Below, piece after piece: positions 26,635 through 34,911 of a DNA stretch of 41,675 nt. This stretch comes from Gammaproteobacteria bacterium (GTDB taxonomy: Bacteria; Pseudomonadota; Gammaproteobacteria; Chromatiales; Chromatiaceae). Where the stretch lies: contig JAJRZI010000055.1 in NCBI GenBank assembly GCA_024275295.1, positions 1 to 41,675 on the forward strand, read 5' to 3'. Each line of letters starts with the position of its first letter. The stretch's first letter is position 1. Made by a program: the position numbers and the translations under genes. Under the pieces are notes generated by a model. It searched no databases, was not told where the DNA came from, and saw only the letters and a list, made by a program, of their open reading frames with translations.

Positions 26635-27941
26635 TGATAATTAACCCTATGAAAAGATTGTTGATGCTTGTGGTGCTCCTGGTGAGTCAGATTGCCCATA
26701 GTGCACCACTGATGATTGAGATTACAGAGAGTGAAATGGGCGCTCTGCCCATTGCCGTGGTGCCGTTTGGCTGGCAGGGCGGTGGGCAGAGACCCGGTGA
26801 GGATGTGGCCTCAATCGTTGATGCGGATCTGAAGCGCAGTGGTCGTTTTAAAACCATGCCTTCAAAGGATATGATCGCTTTCCCGCACACGGGTGCCGGT
26901 GTGGATTTTCGTGACTGGAAGGTGCTGGGCATGGAGAGCCTGGTGGTCGGCCAGGTGAAACCAAACGGTGTCGGTGGCTACATTGTACGCTTTCAACTGT
27001 TTGACGTATTCAAGGGTGAGCAGCTTGCCGGCTACAGCATTCCGACGACTGCACGTGATCTGCGTGCGACAGCCCACCACATCAGCGATCTGATCTATGA
27101 GAAACTGACCGGCCAGCGGGGTGCCTTTGCGACCCGTGTGGCCTATATCACCGCTATTGCCCAACCAACGGGCAGACGCAAGATAGCGCTCCAGGTGGCT
27201 GATGCAGATGGCTACCATCCACAAACCATCGTGACCTCAACGGAGCCACTGATGTCACCGGCCTGGTCGCCGGATGGCCTTAAGCTGGCCTATGTCTCAT
27301 TTGAAAAAGGTCGCCCCTCCATTTTTATACAGGAGGTCTATACGGGAAAGCGCCAGCGGGTGGCATCATTTAAAGGCATCAATGGCGCACCGGCCTGGTC
27401 GCCGGATGGGCGTAAACTGGCGTTGACGCTATCAAAAGATGGTAACCCGGATATCTTTATTCTTGATCTGGCAAGGCGTACACTGCGCCCACTGACCCGG
27501 CATTATGCGATTGATACAGAGCCGGCCTGGTCACCGGATGGCAGGCATATTATCTGGACCTCAGATCGTGGCGGCAGGCCGCAGATCTATAGGATGCCTT
27601 CCGGAGGAGGAAAAGCCGAGCGCATTACCTTCGAAGGCAAGTATAATGCGCGTGCTTCATATTCGCCGGATGGGAAACTTATAACCATGGTGACCCAGGT
27701 TGGATCGGATTTTCGTATTGGTGTGCTGGATCTGGCATCATTCCAGCTACAGGTGCTGAGTGATGGCACTTTGGATGAATCTCCCAGTTTCGCCCCGAAC
27801 GGCAGCATGGTAATTTACGCAATTAAGGTAAAAGGGCAGGCAGAGCTGGCAGCAGTATCGGTTGATGGCCGTGTCCGGCAACGTTTAGCCCTGCAAGTGG
27901 GTGATGTTCGTGAGCCAGCATGGGCTCCATATAGTCAATAA
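26631..27941 (+). CDS. tolB: Tol-Pal system beta-propeller protein TolB
   Basis: The product is 436 aa, periplasmic, with a signal peptide cleaved near AHSAPLMIE. The N-terminal alpha/beta domain (IAVVPFGWQGGG, ADLKRSGRFKTMP) precedes a six-bladed propeller whose blades repeat the motif PAWSPDG(L/R) (for example SPAWSPDGLKLAYVSF, EPAWSPDGRHIIWTSDRGG). TolB binds Pal and relays its dissociation from peptidoglycan. Three in-frame ATG codons (26631, 26634, 26649) can start it; the first overlaps the tolA stop. Confidence 0.97.
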   Translation: MMIINPMKRLLMLVVLLVSQIAHSAPLMIEITESEMGALPIAVVPFGWQGGGQRPGEDVASIVDADLKRSGRFKTMPSKDMIAFPHTGAGVDFRDWKVLGMESLVVGQVKPNGVGGYIVRFQLFDVFKGEQLAGYSIPTTARDLRATAHHISDLIYEKLTGQRGAFATRVAYITAIAQPTGRRKIALQVADADGYHPQTIVTSTEPLMSPAWSPDGLKLAYVSFEKGRPSIFIQEVYTGKRQRVASFKGINGAPAWSPDGRKLALTLSKDGNPDIFILDLARRTLRPLTRHYAIDTEPAWSPDGRHIIWTSDRGGRPQIYRMPSGGGKAERITFEGKYNARASYSPDGKLITMVTQVGSDFRIGVLDLASFQLQVLSDGTLDESPSFAPNGSMVIYAIKVKGQAELAAVSVDGRVRQRLALQVGDVREPAWAPYSQ

Positions 27942-27962
27942 ATCAAAGAGGAAATGGCAATA

Positions 27963-28517
27963 ATGAAACTCAAAATGATCAAGTTCATTCCATTAATGCT
28001 GGCTGCCCTGCTGTTTGTGGGTTGTAGCACGACCGAGAAGAAGGTGGAAGAAGCTGCGCCTGTGAGTGAGGCAGCAGGTGAGACACATAAAGATATGGAG
28101 CGTTCAACGCGTGGTGGAGAGGCCTCTACATCAGGCGCAAAGGCCAGTAGTGGCTGGACTGGACACCCGCTTGATGATCCATCAAAACTGACCTCAACCC
28201 GGGTCATCCATTTTGATTTTGACCGCAGTGAGATCAAGCCAGAATATAAGGCCATTGTAATTGCGCACGGTGAGTATCTGGCGCAACACCCGAGCCAGAC
28301 TGTAGTCATCGAGGGGCATTGTGATGAGCGTGGAACGCGTGAATACAATATCGCTCTGGGTGAGCGCCGCGCCAATGCGGTGAAGAGTCTGCTGCTGGTG
28401 CAGGGCGCCACGCCTGGCCAGCTCACCACGATCAGTTATGGTGAGGAACAGCCTGTCGCCATGGGTTCCAATGAGACGGCATGGGCTCAGAATCGCCGGG
28501 CAGTCTTTGCTTATTAG
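27963..28517 (+). CDS. pal: Peptidoglycan-associated lipoprotein Pal
   Basis: The product is 184 aa from the ATG at 27963, which is well spaced from AGAGGAA; an in-frame ATG at 27954 sits too close to that site. The lipobox ALLFVGC makes it a lipoprotein (acylated Cys about 21). A polar linker leads to the OmpA-like domain with IHFDFDRSEIKPEY and the peptidoglycan-binding segment IEGHCDERGTREYNIALGERRA. It anchors the outer membrane to peptidoglycan and is recycled by TolB. Confidence 0.97.
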   Translation: MKLKMIKFIPLMLAALLFVGCSTTEKKVEEAAPVSEAAGETHKDMERSTRGGEASTSGAKASSGWTGHPLDDPSKLTSTRVIHFDFDRSEIKPEYKAIVIAHGEYLAQHPSQTVVIEGHCDERGTREYNIALGERRANAVKSLLLVQGATPGQLTTISYGEEQPVAMGSNETAWAQNRRAVFAY

Positions 28518-28535
28518 GCAGAGGGTTTATAGAAG

Positions 28536-29603
28536 ATGAAATGGTTTGCGGGTGCAGTGCCCCTGCTTGCACTGCTGGCGGTAGTGCCGGTCTTTGGGGC
28601 GGCACCTATCGTTCGTTCCAGTGTTCAGGGCTTGCCTAAAACTGAGGTAAATCGACCTGTTGTCCTCTCTGTAGAGAATCGGCTGCAGTTGCTGGAACGC
28701 CGGATGCAGGCGTTGACGGATATCCTGATGCGCCTGGATCGCATCCAGCAGGAGATCCAGCAGTTGCGTGGTGATACGGAGCTGCAAGAGCATGCGCTGG
28801 AGTCCTTGAAAAAGCGCCAGCGTGATCTGTATGGGGACATAGATCGCCGTATGATGCAGCTAACGGCCAAGCCATCTTCACCTGTAGCACCCACATCTTC
28901 TTACTCCGCCCCTCCCGTTGCTCCAGCGCCGCCGTCTGTGCCTGAGGTAGCGTCAGAACAAACGGCAACACCATTGCCAGGCATGCTTCCCGGTCAGCCT
29001 GTTGGTGCAACCGATAGGCCGCCATTGACCTCACCTCCTGGCGCTGCTTCACAAACGGCCAGTCAGGTCGCGCCCCAAGGTGTGCCTGTTGAGGATATCT
29101 CTTCACCTCCAGCAGAAGCCACGGCATCGATAGTCAACGTTACGCCAGTGGCTGGGGTTGCTCCTGATACAGCGGCGCCTGCTGTTGCAGCCCCTGTTGC
29201 GCCACCTGCAGATCCGGCATTGGAACAACCCATCTATAAGCAGGCTTTTGACCTGCTGATGCAACGACGTTATGACGAAGCCAAACAAGCCTTCCGGGCA
29301 TTCTTGCGGCAATATCCAAAGGGTCGTTTAGCGGCTAATGCGCAATATTGGGTGGGTGAGGCCAGCTATGTAATGCGTGATTTTGCAACCGCATTGGATG
29401 AGTTTACAAAGGTGGTGCAGAATTACCCTGCCAGCAAAAAAGTGCCTGATTCGTTGCTAAAGATCGCCTTTATTCAATATGAGCAGAAGGAGTGGGTAAA
29501 GGCCCGGAAGACCCTGGAGTCAGTGGTTAATCAGTACGCAACAACCACTGCTGCCCGCTTGGCTCGCAAGCGTTTAGAGCGGATGCGCATTGAAGGGAAT
29601 TAG
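28536..29603 (+). CDS. cpoB: Cell division coordinator CpoB (YbgF)
   Basis: The product is 355 aa, periplasmic, with a signal peptide ending near VFGAA. A coiled-coil trimerisation region (about 45-110, rich in LERRMQALTDILMRLDRIQQ-like heptads) is followed by a long Pro/Ala/Val/Ser linker (about 115-230) and a C-terminal TPR domain (about 232-355, KQAFDLLMQRRYDEAKQAF, YWVGEASYVMRDFATALDEF). CpoB links Tol-Pal to peptidoglycan synthesis at the septum. The linker is longer than in E. coli YbgF (263 aa). It is the last gene of the cluster. Confidence 0.95.
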   Translation: MKWFAGAVPLLALLAVVPVFGAAPIVRSSVQGLPKTEVNRPVVLSVENRLQLLERRMQALTDILMRLDRIQQEIQQLRGDTELQEHALESLKKRQRDLYGDIDRRMMQLTAKPSSPVAPTSSYSAPPVAPAPPSVPEVASEQTATPLPGMLPGQPVGATDRPPLTSPPGAASQTASQVAPQGVPVEDISSPPAEATASIVNVTPVAGVAPDTAAPAVAAPVAPPADPALEQPIYKQAFDLLMQRRYDEAKQAFRAFLRQYPKGRLAANAQYWVGEASYVMRDFATALDEFTKVVQNYPASKKVPDSLLKIAFIQYEQKEWVKARKTLESVVNQYATTTAARLARKRLERMRIEGN

Positions 29604-29648
29604 AAGCGTCTGCCCTGCGTTGTTACATAGCAAAAAGCATTTTACAGT

Positions 29649-29678
29649 TCGGAAGCGGGACTGAAGTCCCGCTTCCGA
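29649..29678. terminator. Intrinsic terminator between convergent cpoB and hslR
   Basis: There is a perfect 14-base inverted repeat TCGGAAGCGGGACT / AGTCCCGCTTCCGA with two bases between the arms (effective loop of about four). It lies between the cpoB stop and the convergent hslR stop. There is no long T-tract on either side, so bidirectional termination is likely but not certain. Confidence 0.7.
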
Positions 29679-29694
29679 TATTGCCTACTGCTCA

Positions 29695-30081
29695 CTATTC
29701 CGGTTTTTTGGTGAATCGGTGAATCATGCGCCGGTTACGTTTGCTGGGTTTTTCCGTCTGCTGTGGCCCCGCAATGCGTTGGTCACGTAGTTCTGCTGCA
29801 ATGCTTTGACGTCTGCTTATGCTCTCATTACTCTCTTCATAAAAAAGGAGAGCTTCAGATGCAGGGCGACGTTGTTTGGGCAGAACCTTTACTTTGATAT
29901 CCCATTCCAATGAGCCTTTGTGAATGCGCAATTGTGCGTCATGGCTGATCTCTTTTCCGGGTTTTGTGCGTTGCCCATTGAGGTGCACTTTGCCACCGTT
30001 GATCGCTTCAACCGCCAGTTTGCGCGTTTTGAAAAAACGGGCAGCCCACAGCCATTTATCCAGACGCATCTGATCGCTCAT
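29695..30081 (-). CDS. hslR: Heat shock protein 15 (S4-domain RNA-binding protein)
   Basis: The product is 128 aa. The S4 RNA-binding fold fills the N-terminal half (RLDKWLWAARFFKTRKLAVEAI, GKVHLNGQRTKPGKEI, GSLEWDIKVKVLP), and the basic C-terminal tail is typical of Hsp15. In E. coli it rescues 50S subunits carrying stalled peptidyl-tRNA. It lies 10 bases downstream of grxC on the same strand. Confidence 0.92.
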   Translation of the reverse strand: MSDQMRLDKWLWAARFFKTRKLAVEAINGGKVHLNGQRTKPGKEISHDAQLRIHKGSLEWDIKVKVLPKQRRPASEALLFYEESNESISRRQSIAAELRDQRIAGPQQTEKPSKRNRRMIHRFTKKPE

Positions 30082-30091
30082 TAATCTAGAT

Positions 30092-30352
30092 TTATGCGTC
30101 TAGCCCTAATAGGCTGTCCAGCTCTCCTTTGACATCAAGATAGGCCAACTCGTCATAGCCCCCAATGGATTGGTCGTTAATGAAGATTTGAGGTACGGTA
30201 CGGCGTTGGCTACGTTGCATCATCTCCTGCATGAGGTTGGGGTCACGGTCAACCATTATCTCCTGGTACGCTACCTCTTTTCGTTCAAGTAGTTGTTTTG
30301 CTCTGACGCAGTAGGGGCAATATGCTGTGCTATAGACGATAATATTAGGCAT
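30092..30352 (-). CDS. grxC: Glutaredoxin 3
   Basis: The product is an 86-aa glutaredoxin with the dithiol active site CPYC (in STAYCPYCVRAKQLL), the cis-proline TVPQIFI, and the glutathione-binding GGYDEL. It is a cytoplasmic thiol-disulfide reductant. It diverges from pepN across 40 bases and is followed by hslR. Confidence 0.95.
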   Translation of the reverse strand: MPNIIVYSTAYCPYCVRAKQLLERKEVAYQEIMVDRDPNLMQEMMQRSQRRTVPQIFINDQSIGGYDELAYLDVKGELDSLLGLDA

Positions 30353-30392
30353 AAGATTCGTTAAATGAATATTGGATGTAAGGAAAAGTTAG

Positions 30393-33023
30393 ATGTCGCA
30401 TGATACACCGAAAACCATCTATTTGAGGTACTACCAATCCCCTGAATTCCATATTGATCAGGTGGAACTGCACGTGGATCTGGGTGAGGAATATACCCTG
30501 GTTCGATCACTGCTCTACATGCGCCGAAATGCGGATGCAGAAGGCGAGTCTTTGCGACTGCATGGAGAGCAGCTGGAGCTGGTGTCACTAAAGTTGGATG
30601 AAGAGCTGCTGGATAGTGATCTCTATGCCCAGGATGAAGAGAGCCTGACTATTTTTCAGGTGCCAGAGCAGTTTGTTCTGGAAAGCACGGTGCGCATTTT
30701 TCCGCAGAATAATACAGCACTTGAAGGGCTTTACCAGTCGGGTGGCATGTTCTGTACCCAGTGTGAAGCAGAGGGGTTTCGCCGTATCACCTGGTATCTT
30801 GACCGGCCAGATGTTATGGCCTGCTTCACCACGACAATAACAGCGGACAAAGTGAAATATCCGGTGCTGCTTTCCAACGGTAATCCGATTGGGAGCAAGG
30901 AGTTGCCGGGTGGACGGCATATGATGTGCTGGCATGACCCATTCCCTAAGCCTTGCTATCTGTTTGCACTGGTTGCAGGTGATCTGTGTCATATAGAAGG
31001 CCGCTACACAACGGCCTCCGGGCGTGATGTGGCGCTACAGATTTATGTAGAGCCAGAGAATATCGATAAGTGTGACTATGCATTGCAATCCCTGAAAAAG
31101 GCCATGGCCTGGGATGAGCAGAACTATGGCCGCGAGTATGATCTTGATATCTATATGATCGTGGCGGTCAATGATTTCAATATGGGGGCGATGGAAAATA
31201 AGGGGCTTAATGTCTTTAATTCCAAATATGTGCTGGCCAGGCCGGATACCGCCACTGATCAGGATTTTCAGGGTATTGAGGGTGTGATTGCCCATGAATA
31301 TTTTCACAACTGGACGGGCAATCGTATTACCTGTCGGGATTGGTTTCAGCTGAGTCTGAAAGAGGGGCTGACCGTATTCCGGGATCAGGAATTCTCGGCA
31401 GATATGGGTTCCCGTGGTGTCAAACGTATTGATGATGTGCGCCTGCTTCGTGCCCACCAGTTTGCAGAAGATGCTGGCCCCATGGCACATCCTATACGGC
31501 CTGATTCCTATATTGAGATCAATAATTTCTATACCGTGACCGTCTATGAGAAAGGGGCTGAAGTGGTGCGAATGCAGCACCATCTGCTGGGGCCTGAGTG
31601 TTATAGAAAGGCGATGGATCTCTATTTTGAGCGTTATGATGGACAAGCGGTAACAACCGATGATTTCGTGCAGTGCATGCAGGATGCCAGTGGACAGGAT
31701 CTGGGGCAGTTTAGTCATTGGTATAACCAGGCGGGAACGCCTGAACTGCATATCAAGAGTGATTATGATGCAGTAAGAGATTGCTTCAATCTTACGGTTC
31801 GACAATCCTGTCCAGCTACGCCAGGGCAGGAACAGAAGTTGCCTTTTCATATTCCCTTTGCCATAGGATTATTGGATAGCAAAGGTAGAGAGTTACCTGT
31901 TCAGCTAGAGGGTGAACAGGATCAGTCTCCTGGCACAAGGGTTCTTGAGCTGCGCCAACCTGTGAAAATATTCAGTTTTACAGAATTAAAAGAACCGCCC
32001 ATACCCTCATTGCTGCGGGGGCTCTCTGCACCCGTAAAAGTCTATTACGACTACAGTGATGAGGAGCTGATGTTCCTTATGGCGCATGATACAGATGACT
32101 TTAATCGCTGGGATGCGGTACAGATGTTAAGTCAGCGTATTATCCTTAACAGGGTGAAGGATAAGGCATTTGAAATTCCACAGGGCTATATTGAGGCAGT
32201 GCGTAAGGCGCTAAATGATGAGTCTGTAGATCAGGCATTGCGGGCTGAACTGCTTACGCTTCCTTCAGAATCCTATCTTGGTGATCAAATGGATGAGGTG
32301 GATGTAGAGGGTATCCATACAGCAAGTGAAGCACTGAAAAAATATATAGCAACAAAGCTAAGAGATGAGCTGTTGCATTGCTACCGGGCCTGTCAGGAGC
32401 AGGGTGATTATCGTCCCGAGCCTGTTGATATTGGTCGGCGTCGGTTGAAGAATCTCTGTCTAAGTTATCTAATGCAGCTGGATGATGCGCAGGTGCATGC
32501 GCTCTCTCTTCAGCAGTTTCAGAATCATCATAATATGACGGATGTTATTGCCGCACTGGGTTTACTGGCTAATTATGATTGTCCTGAAAGAGAGCAGGCA
32601 TTGGCTGAATTTTATGAGCAATGGAGAGATGATCCGCTGGTACTGGATAAGTGGTTTGCAATCCAGGCAATATCAAAGTTGCCGGATACCCTGGCAAGAG
32701 TAAAGGCGTTAAGAGAGGATGCGGTCTTCTCTATTAAAAACCCCAATAAGGTACGCAGCCTTATTGGTGCTTTCTGTAGCGCCAATCCCATCCGGTTTCA
32801 CTCTGCAGATGGGGCGGGTTATGCATTTCTTGCCGATGCTGTGCTTGAGTTGGATCAGCTTAATCCGCAGGTTGCATCTCGCATGCTTCGCCTTATGTCG
32901 CGCTGGCGTCGTTATGACAATTCCCGGCGTAAACTGATGCGGCTTCAGTTTCAGCGCATTTTGTCGGCGGAGGGGGTGTCCAAAGATGTTTATGAGGTTG
33001 CCTTAAAAAGCATATCGGAGTAG
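30393..33023 (+). CDS. pepN: Aminopeptidase N
   Basis: The product is 876 aa, a zinc M1 aminopeptidase about the size of E. coli PepN (870 aa). The exopeptidase motif is GAMEN (NFNMGAMENKGLN) and the zinc site is HEYFHNWTGNRI with the downstream Glu in LKEGLTVFRDQEF. The catalytic Tyr region ITVYEKGAEVVRM-like segment (FYTVTVYEKGAEVVRM) is intact, as are the N-terminal beta domain and C-terminal helical domain. It cleaves N-terminal residues from peptides in the cytoplasm. Its stop is 20 bases from the convergent hexaheme cytochrome stop. Confidence 0.97.
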   Translation: MSHDTPKTIYLRYYQSPEFHIDQVELHVDLGEEYTLVRSLLYMRRNADAEGESLRLHGEQLELVSLKLDEELLDSDLYAQDEESLTIFQVPEQFVLESTVRIFPQNNTALEGLYQSGGMFCTQCEAEGFRRITWYLDRPDVMACFTTTITADKVKYPVLLSNGNPIGSKELPGGRHMMCWHDPFPKPCYLFALVAGDLCHIEGRYTTASGRDVALQIYVEPENIDKCDYALQSLKKAMAWDEQNYGREYDLDIYMIVAVNDFNMGAMENKGLNVFNSKYVLARPDTATDQDFQGIEGVIAHEYFHNWTGNRITCRDWFQLSLKEGLTVFRDQEFSADMGSRGVKRIDDVRLLRAHQFAEDAGPMAHPIRPDSYIEINNFYTVTVYEKGAEVVRMQHHLLGPECYRKAMDLYFERYDGQAVTTDDFVQCMQDASGQDLGQFSHWYNQAGTPELHIKSDYDAVRDCFNLTVRQSCPATPGQEQKLPFHIPFAIGLLDSKGRELPVQLEGEQDQSPGTRVLELRQPVKIFSFTELKEPPIPSLLRGLSAPVKVYYDYSDEELMFLMAHDTDDFNRWDAVQMLSQRIILNRVKDKAFEIPQGYIEAVRKALNDESVDQALRAELLTLPSESYLGDQMDEVDVEGIHTASEALKKYIATKLRDELLHCYRACQEQGDYRPEPVDIGRRRLKNLCLSYLMQLDDAQVHALSLQQFQNHHNMTDVIAALGLLANYDCPEREQALAEFYEQWRDDPLVLDKWFAIQAISKLPDTLARVKALREDAVFSIKNPNKVRSLIGAFCSANPIRFHSADGAGYAFLADAVLELDQLNPQVASRMLRLMSRWRRYDNSRRKLMRLQFQRILSAEGVSKDVYEVALKSISE

Positions 33024-33043
33024 TTCATGGGGTTTCATTTTAT

Positions 33044-34228
33044 TCAGTGTACAGGCCGCTTTAAAGCATCTGTGGTGCGTGATTCATCCATGCTGAGTTT
33101 ACCGGTTGTTTTTTTGTGGCACCTTAGACAGTCAGCGAAGGTAAATGAGACCTTCCCGTGGCAATGTCCGCAATAAAGGCCTTTTGACATGTCGGTCATT
33201 TTCATTCTGTTTCCGCCCAGCTCGTCCTTAAATATTGCGGGGTGACAGCTTGCACATTGAATCCAGTCTGAATGAATTTTATGATCGAAAATGACATCAC
33301 TGACAAAGCCGCTTTTTGAGGCAAAAAGGATTTTGTTATCGCGGGTCTCTTCAGTACTGTTTTTATCCAGTGATGCCACAGGCGTGAATACATTGTTCTC
33401 TTTTAGCTTCATCCAGTCGATGAATTGAAAACGATCCAGCGGCAGCTTTCCATCGGGAAGATTTTCTGGACGCCACTTGGCGCCAACCCCTTCCACGGCT
33501 ACTTTAATTGAAGCCTGCCTAATCTTTTCCGGGTGGTGTAAGTGCTCAGCGTTAGGTGAGCCAGCAACATGGCAGAGTTTGCAGTTGGATGCTTCGGTCG
33601 CTGCAAATGCCTCCACTCCATTATGACAGACGCCACATTGCTCTCCTTTCTCAATATTCTGCCATGATAGGTTGTTATCCCAACGCTTCATCTTGAATAT
33701 GCTGTTATGGCAAACCTTGCACTCATACATGATGCGATGCAGCCAATGGGGATAAAGAACCATTGGAAGCCCTCTCTTCATCATCTCCTTTTCATGCTTC
33801 TTCATGACAAAATTGCCAAGAAAACGCTCTTCCTTTTTCCATTTCATTATTTCGGCAACACGTTTTTGCTCCTTCTTTAATTCAGCCTGAATGAATGGGG
33901 TGACCTGTTTTATAAGACTGTCATCTTCATGCCAGTGCAGGTACATATAGGCGATGGCGCTGGCAATGTTTAGCTGCTGCATTCGCTCTTCAAAGCCATA
34001 TTTATCACTCATGGCCTCTTTAATGAGATCAGTTACTGCGCCTGGAATGATGGATTTGTTGAGTTTTACAAGATCCAGCTGTTCATTGAATTTTTGTTCT
34101 TCATAGTTGTATTTGAATTGCTGAAGAAACGTTGCGTTATCCATAGCATGTGAGGTGCCAATGAGTGAGAATAACAGCATAAGACCCCATACAAACTTGT
34201 TACTAATCTGATATGTATATGAATTCAT
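33044..34228 (-). CDS. Periplasmic hexaheme c-type cytochrome (two triheme c7-like modules)
   Basis: The product is 394 aa with a signal peptide cleaved after SHA (about residue 28). A helical region without hemes (about 30-150) precedes two triheme modules of the c7-type repeat. The first has CKVCH, CGVCH and CKLCH; the second has CASCH, CGHCH and CLRCH. The segment before the second module (RFQFIDWMKLKENNVFTPVASL) matches segments preceding the heme modules of the triheme proteins at 34912 and 35890, while the first module matches the protein at 34511 (PHWLHRI versus PHWFHRI; CGVCHNG in both). It is transcribed divergently from those genes. It is likely a periplasmic electron carrier; its redox partner is unknown. 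Confidence 0.9.
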   Translation of the reverse strand: MNSYTYQISNKFVWGLMLLFSLIGTSHAMDNATFLQQFKYNYEEQKFNEQLDLVKLNKSIIPGAVTDLIKEAMSDKYGFEERMQQLNIASAIAYMYLHWHEDDSLIKQVTPFIQAELKKEQKRVAEIMKWKKEERFLGNFVMKKHEKEMMKRGLPMVLYPHWLHRIMYECKVCHNSIFKMKRWDNNLSWQNIEKGEQCGVCHNGVEAFAATEASNCKLCHVAGSPNAEHLHHPEKIRQASIKVAVEGVGAKWRPENLPDGKLPLDRFQFIDWMKLKENNVFTPVASLDKNSTEETRDNKILFASKSGFVSDVIFDHKIHSDWIQCASCHPAIFKDELGGNRMKMTDMSKGLYCGHCHGKVSFTFADCLRCHKKTTGKLSMDESRTTDALKRPVH

Positions 34229-34279
34229 GGTCTATTATCTTGATTTTGGTAGGGTAGTAAGGCGATCAGTTATCGGATT

Positions 34280-34285
34280 AGTATA
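34280..34285 (-). promoter_or_regulatory. Candidate -10 box for the hexaheme cytochrome gene
   Basis: The minus strand reads TATACT (5 of 6 to TATAAT), 52 bases before the hexaheme ATG. No convincing -35 lies 17 bases upstream, consistent with an activator-dependent promoter. The FNR box centre is about 100 bases from the inferred transcription start. Confidence 0.35.
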
Positions 34286-34336
34286 GTGCATTTGATTAAA
34301 CATAGCGCGCCTACCGTGTTGGTTGGCTAGCAAAAT

Positions 34337-34365
34337 AGTTGACGCAGTAACTACTGCGTGTTAAA
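34337..34365 (+). promoter_or_regulatory. Candidate sigma-70 promoter upstream of the triheme cytochrome genes
   Basis: TTGACG (34337-34342) is separated by 17 bases from TAAAAA (34360-34365), giving 5/6 and 4/6 matches to the -35 and -10 consensus. The spacer is almost filled by the 34340-34357 palindrome, so a regulator bound there would block polymerase. An alternative -10, TATAAA (34416-34421), lies downstream of the FNR box and would fit an FNR-activated start less precisely. Confidence 0.35.
34340..34357. promoter_or_regulatory. Perfect palindrome, candidate operator
   Basis: ACGCAGTA-AC-TACTGCGT is an uninterrupted 8+8 inverted repeat with a 2-base centre. Its centre is 24 bases from the centre of the FNR box. 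It has no T-tract, so it is more likely a dimeric regulator site than a terminator. The regulator is unknown. Confidence 0.5.
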
Positions 34366-34379
34366 AATTGATCTGAATC
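34366..34379. promoter_or_regulatory. FNR/ANR-type anaerobic regulator box
   Basis: TTGATCTGAATCAA matches the FNR consensus TTGAT-N4-ATCAA at all ten defined positions. It lies in the 282-base region between the divergent hexaheme (minus) and triheme (plus) cytochrome genes. It indicates oxygen-dependent control of one or both directions. The transcription starts are not known, so activation and repression cannot be separated here. Confidence 0.8.
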
Positions 34380-34510
34380 AAGGGTTGCAATGATGTTCGG
34401 TCGGCAGGATAGCTTTTTATAAAGCACCAGTGCATGCTGTTGGTGTGATGGATATGGGTGCTACCCATGGTAGCCCCTGATTCTGCTATTCTCAATTAAG
34501 GCAAAGCACG

Positions 34511-34900
34511 ATGATGAGGCAAATAACGATGACCCGTAAAATCTTGTTGGCGACATTGCTGGTTATGGCGTTCGTTTTGGGAGGAGCTTCTGCAGCTGTT
34601 GCCAGAGAATATGCTGATATCTATATGGACTCGACTCGCAGCAGTATGGAAAAAGCGAGTGTAAAGGCAGTCATTTTTCCTCACTGGTTTCACCGCATCA
34701 GGTTCAAATGCAAGGTGTGCCATGAAAACATCTTCATTATGAAGCGGGGGCAGAACAATATTTCTATGCGCCGCATTATGGAGGGTGAAGCCTGTGGTGT
34801 CTGCCATAACGGGCAGATTGCATGGGAGGCGCTCTATTGTGAGCGTTGCCATGCAGCAGACTTTAGACCTAAACAGACCGCCAACGCAGCAAAGCAGTAG
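34511..34900 (+). CDS. Secreted triheme c-type cytochrome (c7-like), first of three
   Basis: The product is 129 aa, with a signal peptide (MTRKILLATLLVMAFVLGG, cleavage near ASAAVA). The mature part is essentially one triheme module: PHWFHRIRFKCKVCH, then GEACGVCHNG, then YCERCHA. The regular spacing and the conserved basic/aromatic residues between hemes match the c7-type triheme repeat of periplasmic electron carriers. The start may be 34511 or the in-frame ATG at 34529; both have GG-rich upstream sequence. It is the first gene after the FNR box and is followed 11 bases later by a triheme lipoprotein gene. Confidence 0.9.
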   Translation: MMRQITMTRKILLATLLVMAFVLGGASAAVAREYADIYMDSTRSSMEKASVKAVIFPHWFHRIRFKCKVCHENIFIMKRGQNNISMRRIMEGEACGVCHNGQIAWEALYCERCHAADFRPKQTANAAKQ

Positions 34901-34911
34901 AGGGAGACTCT

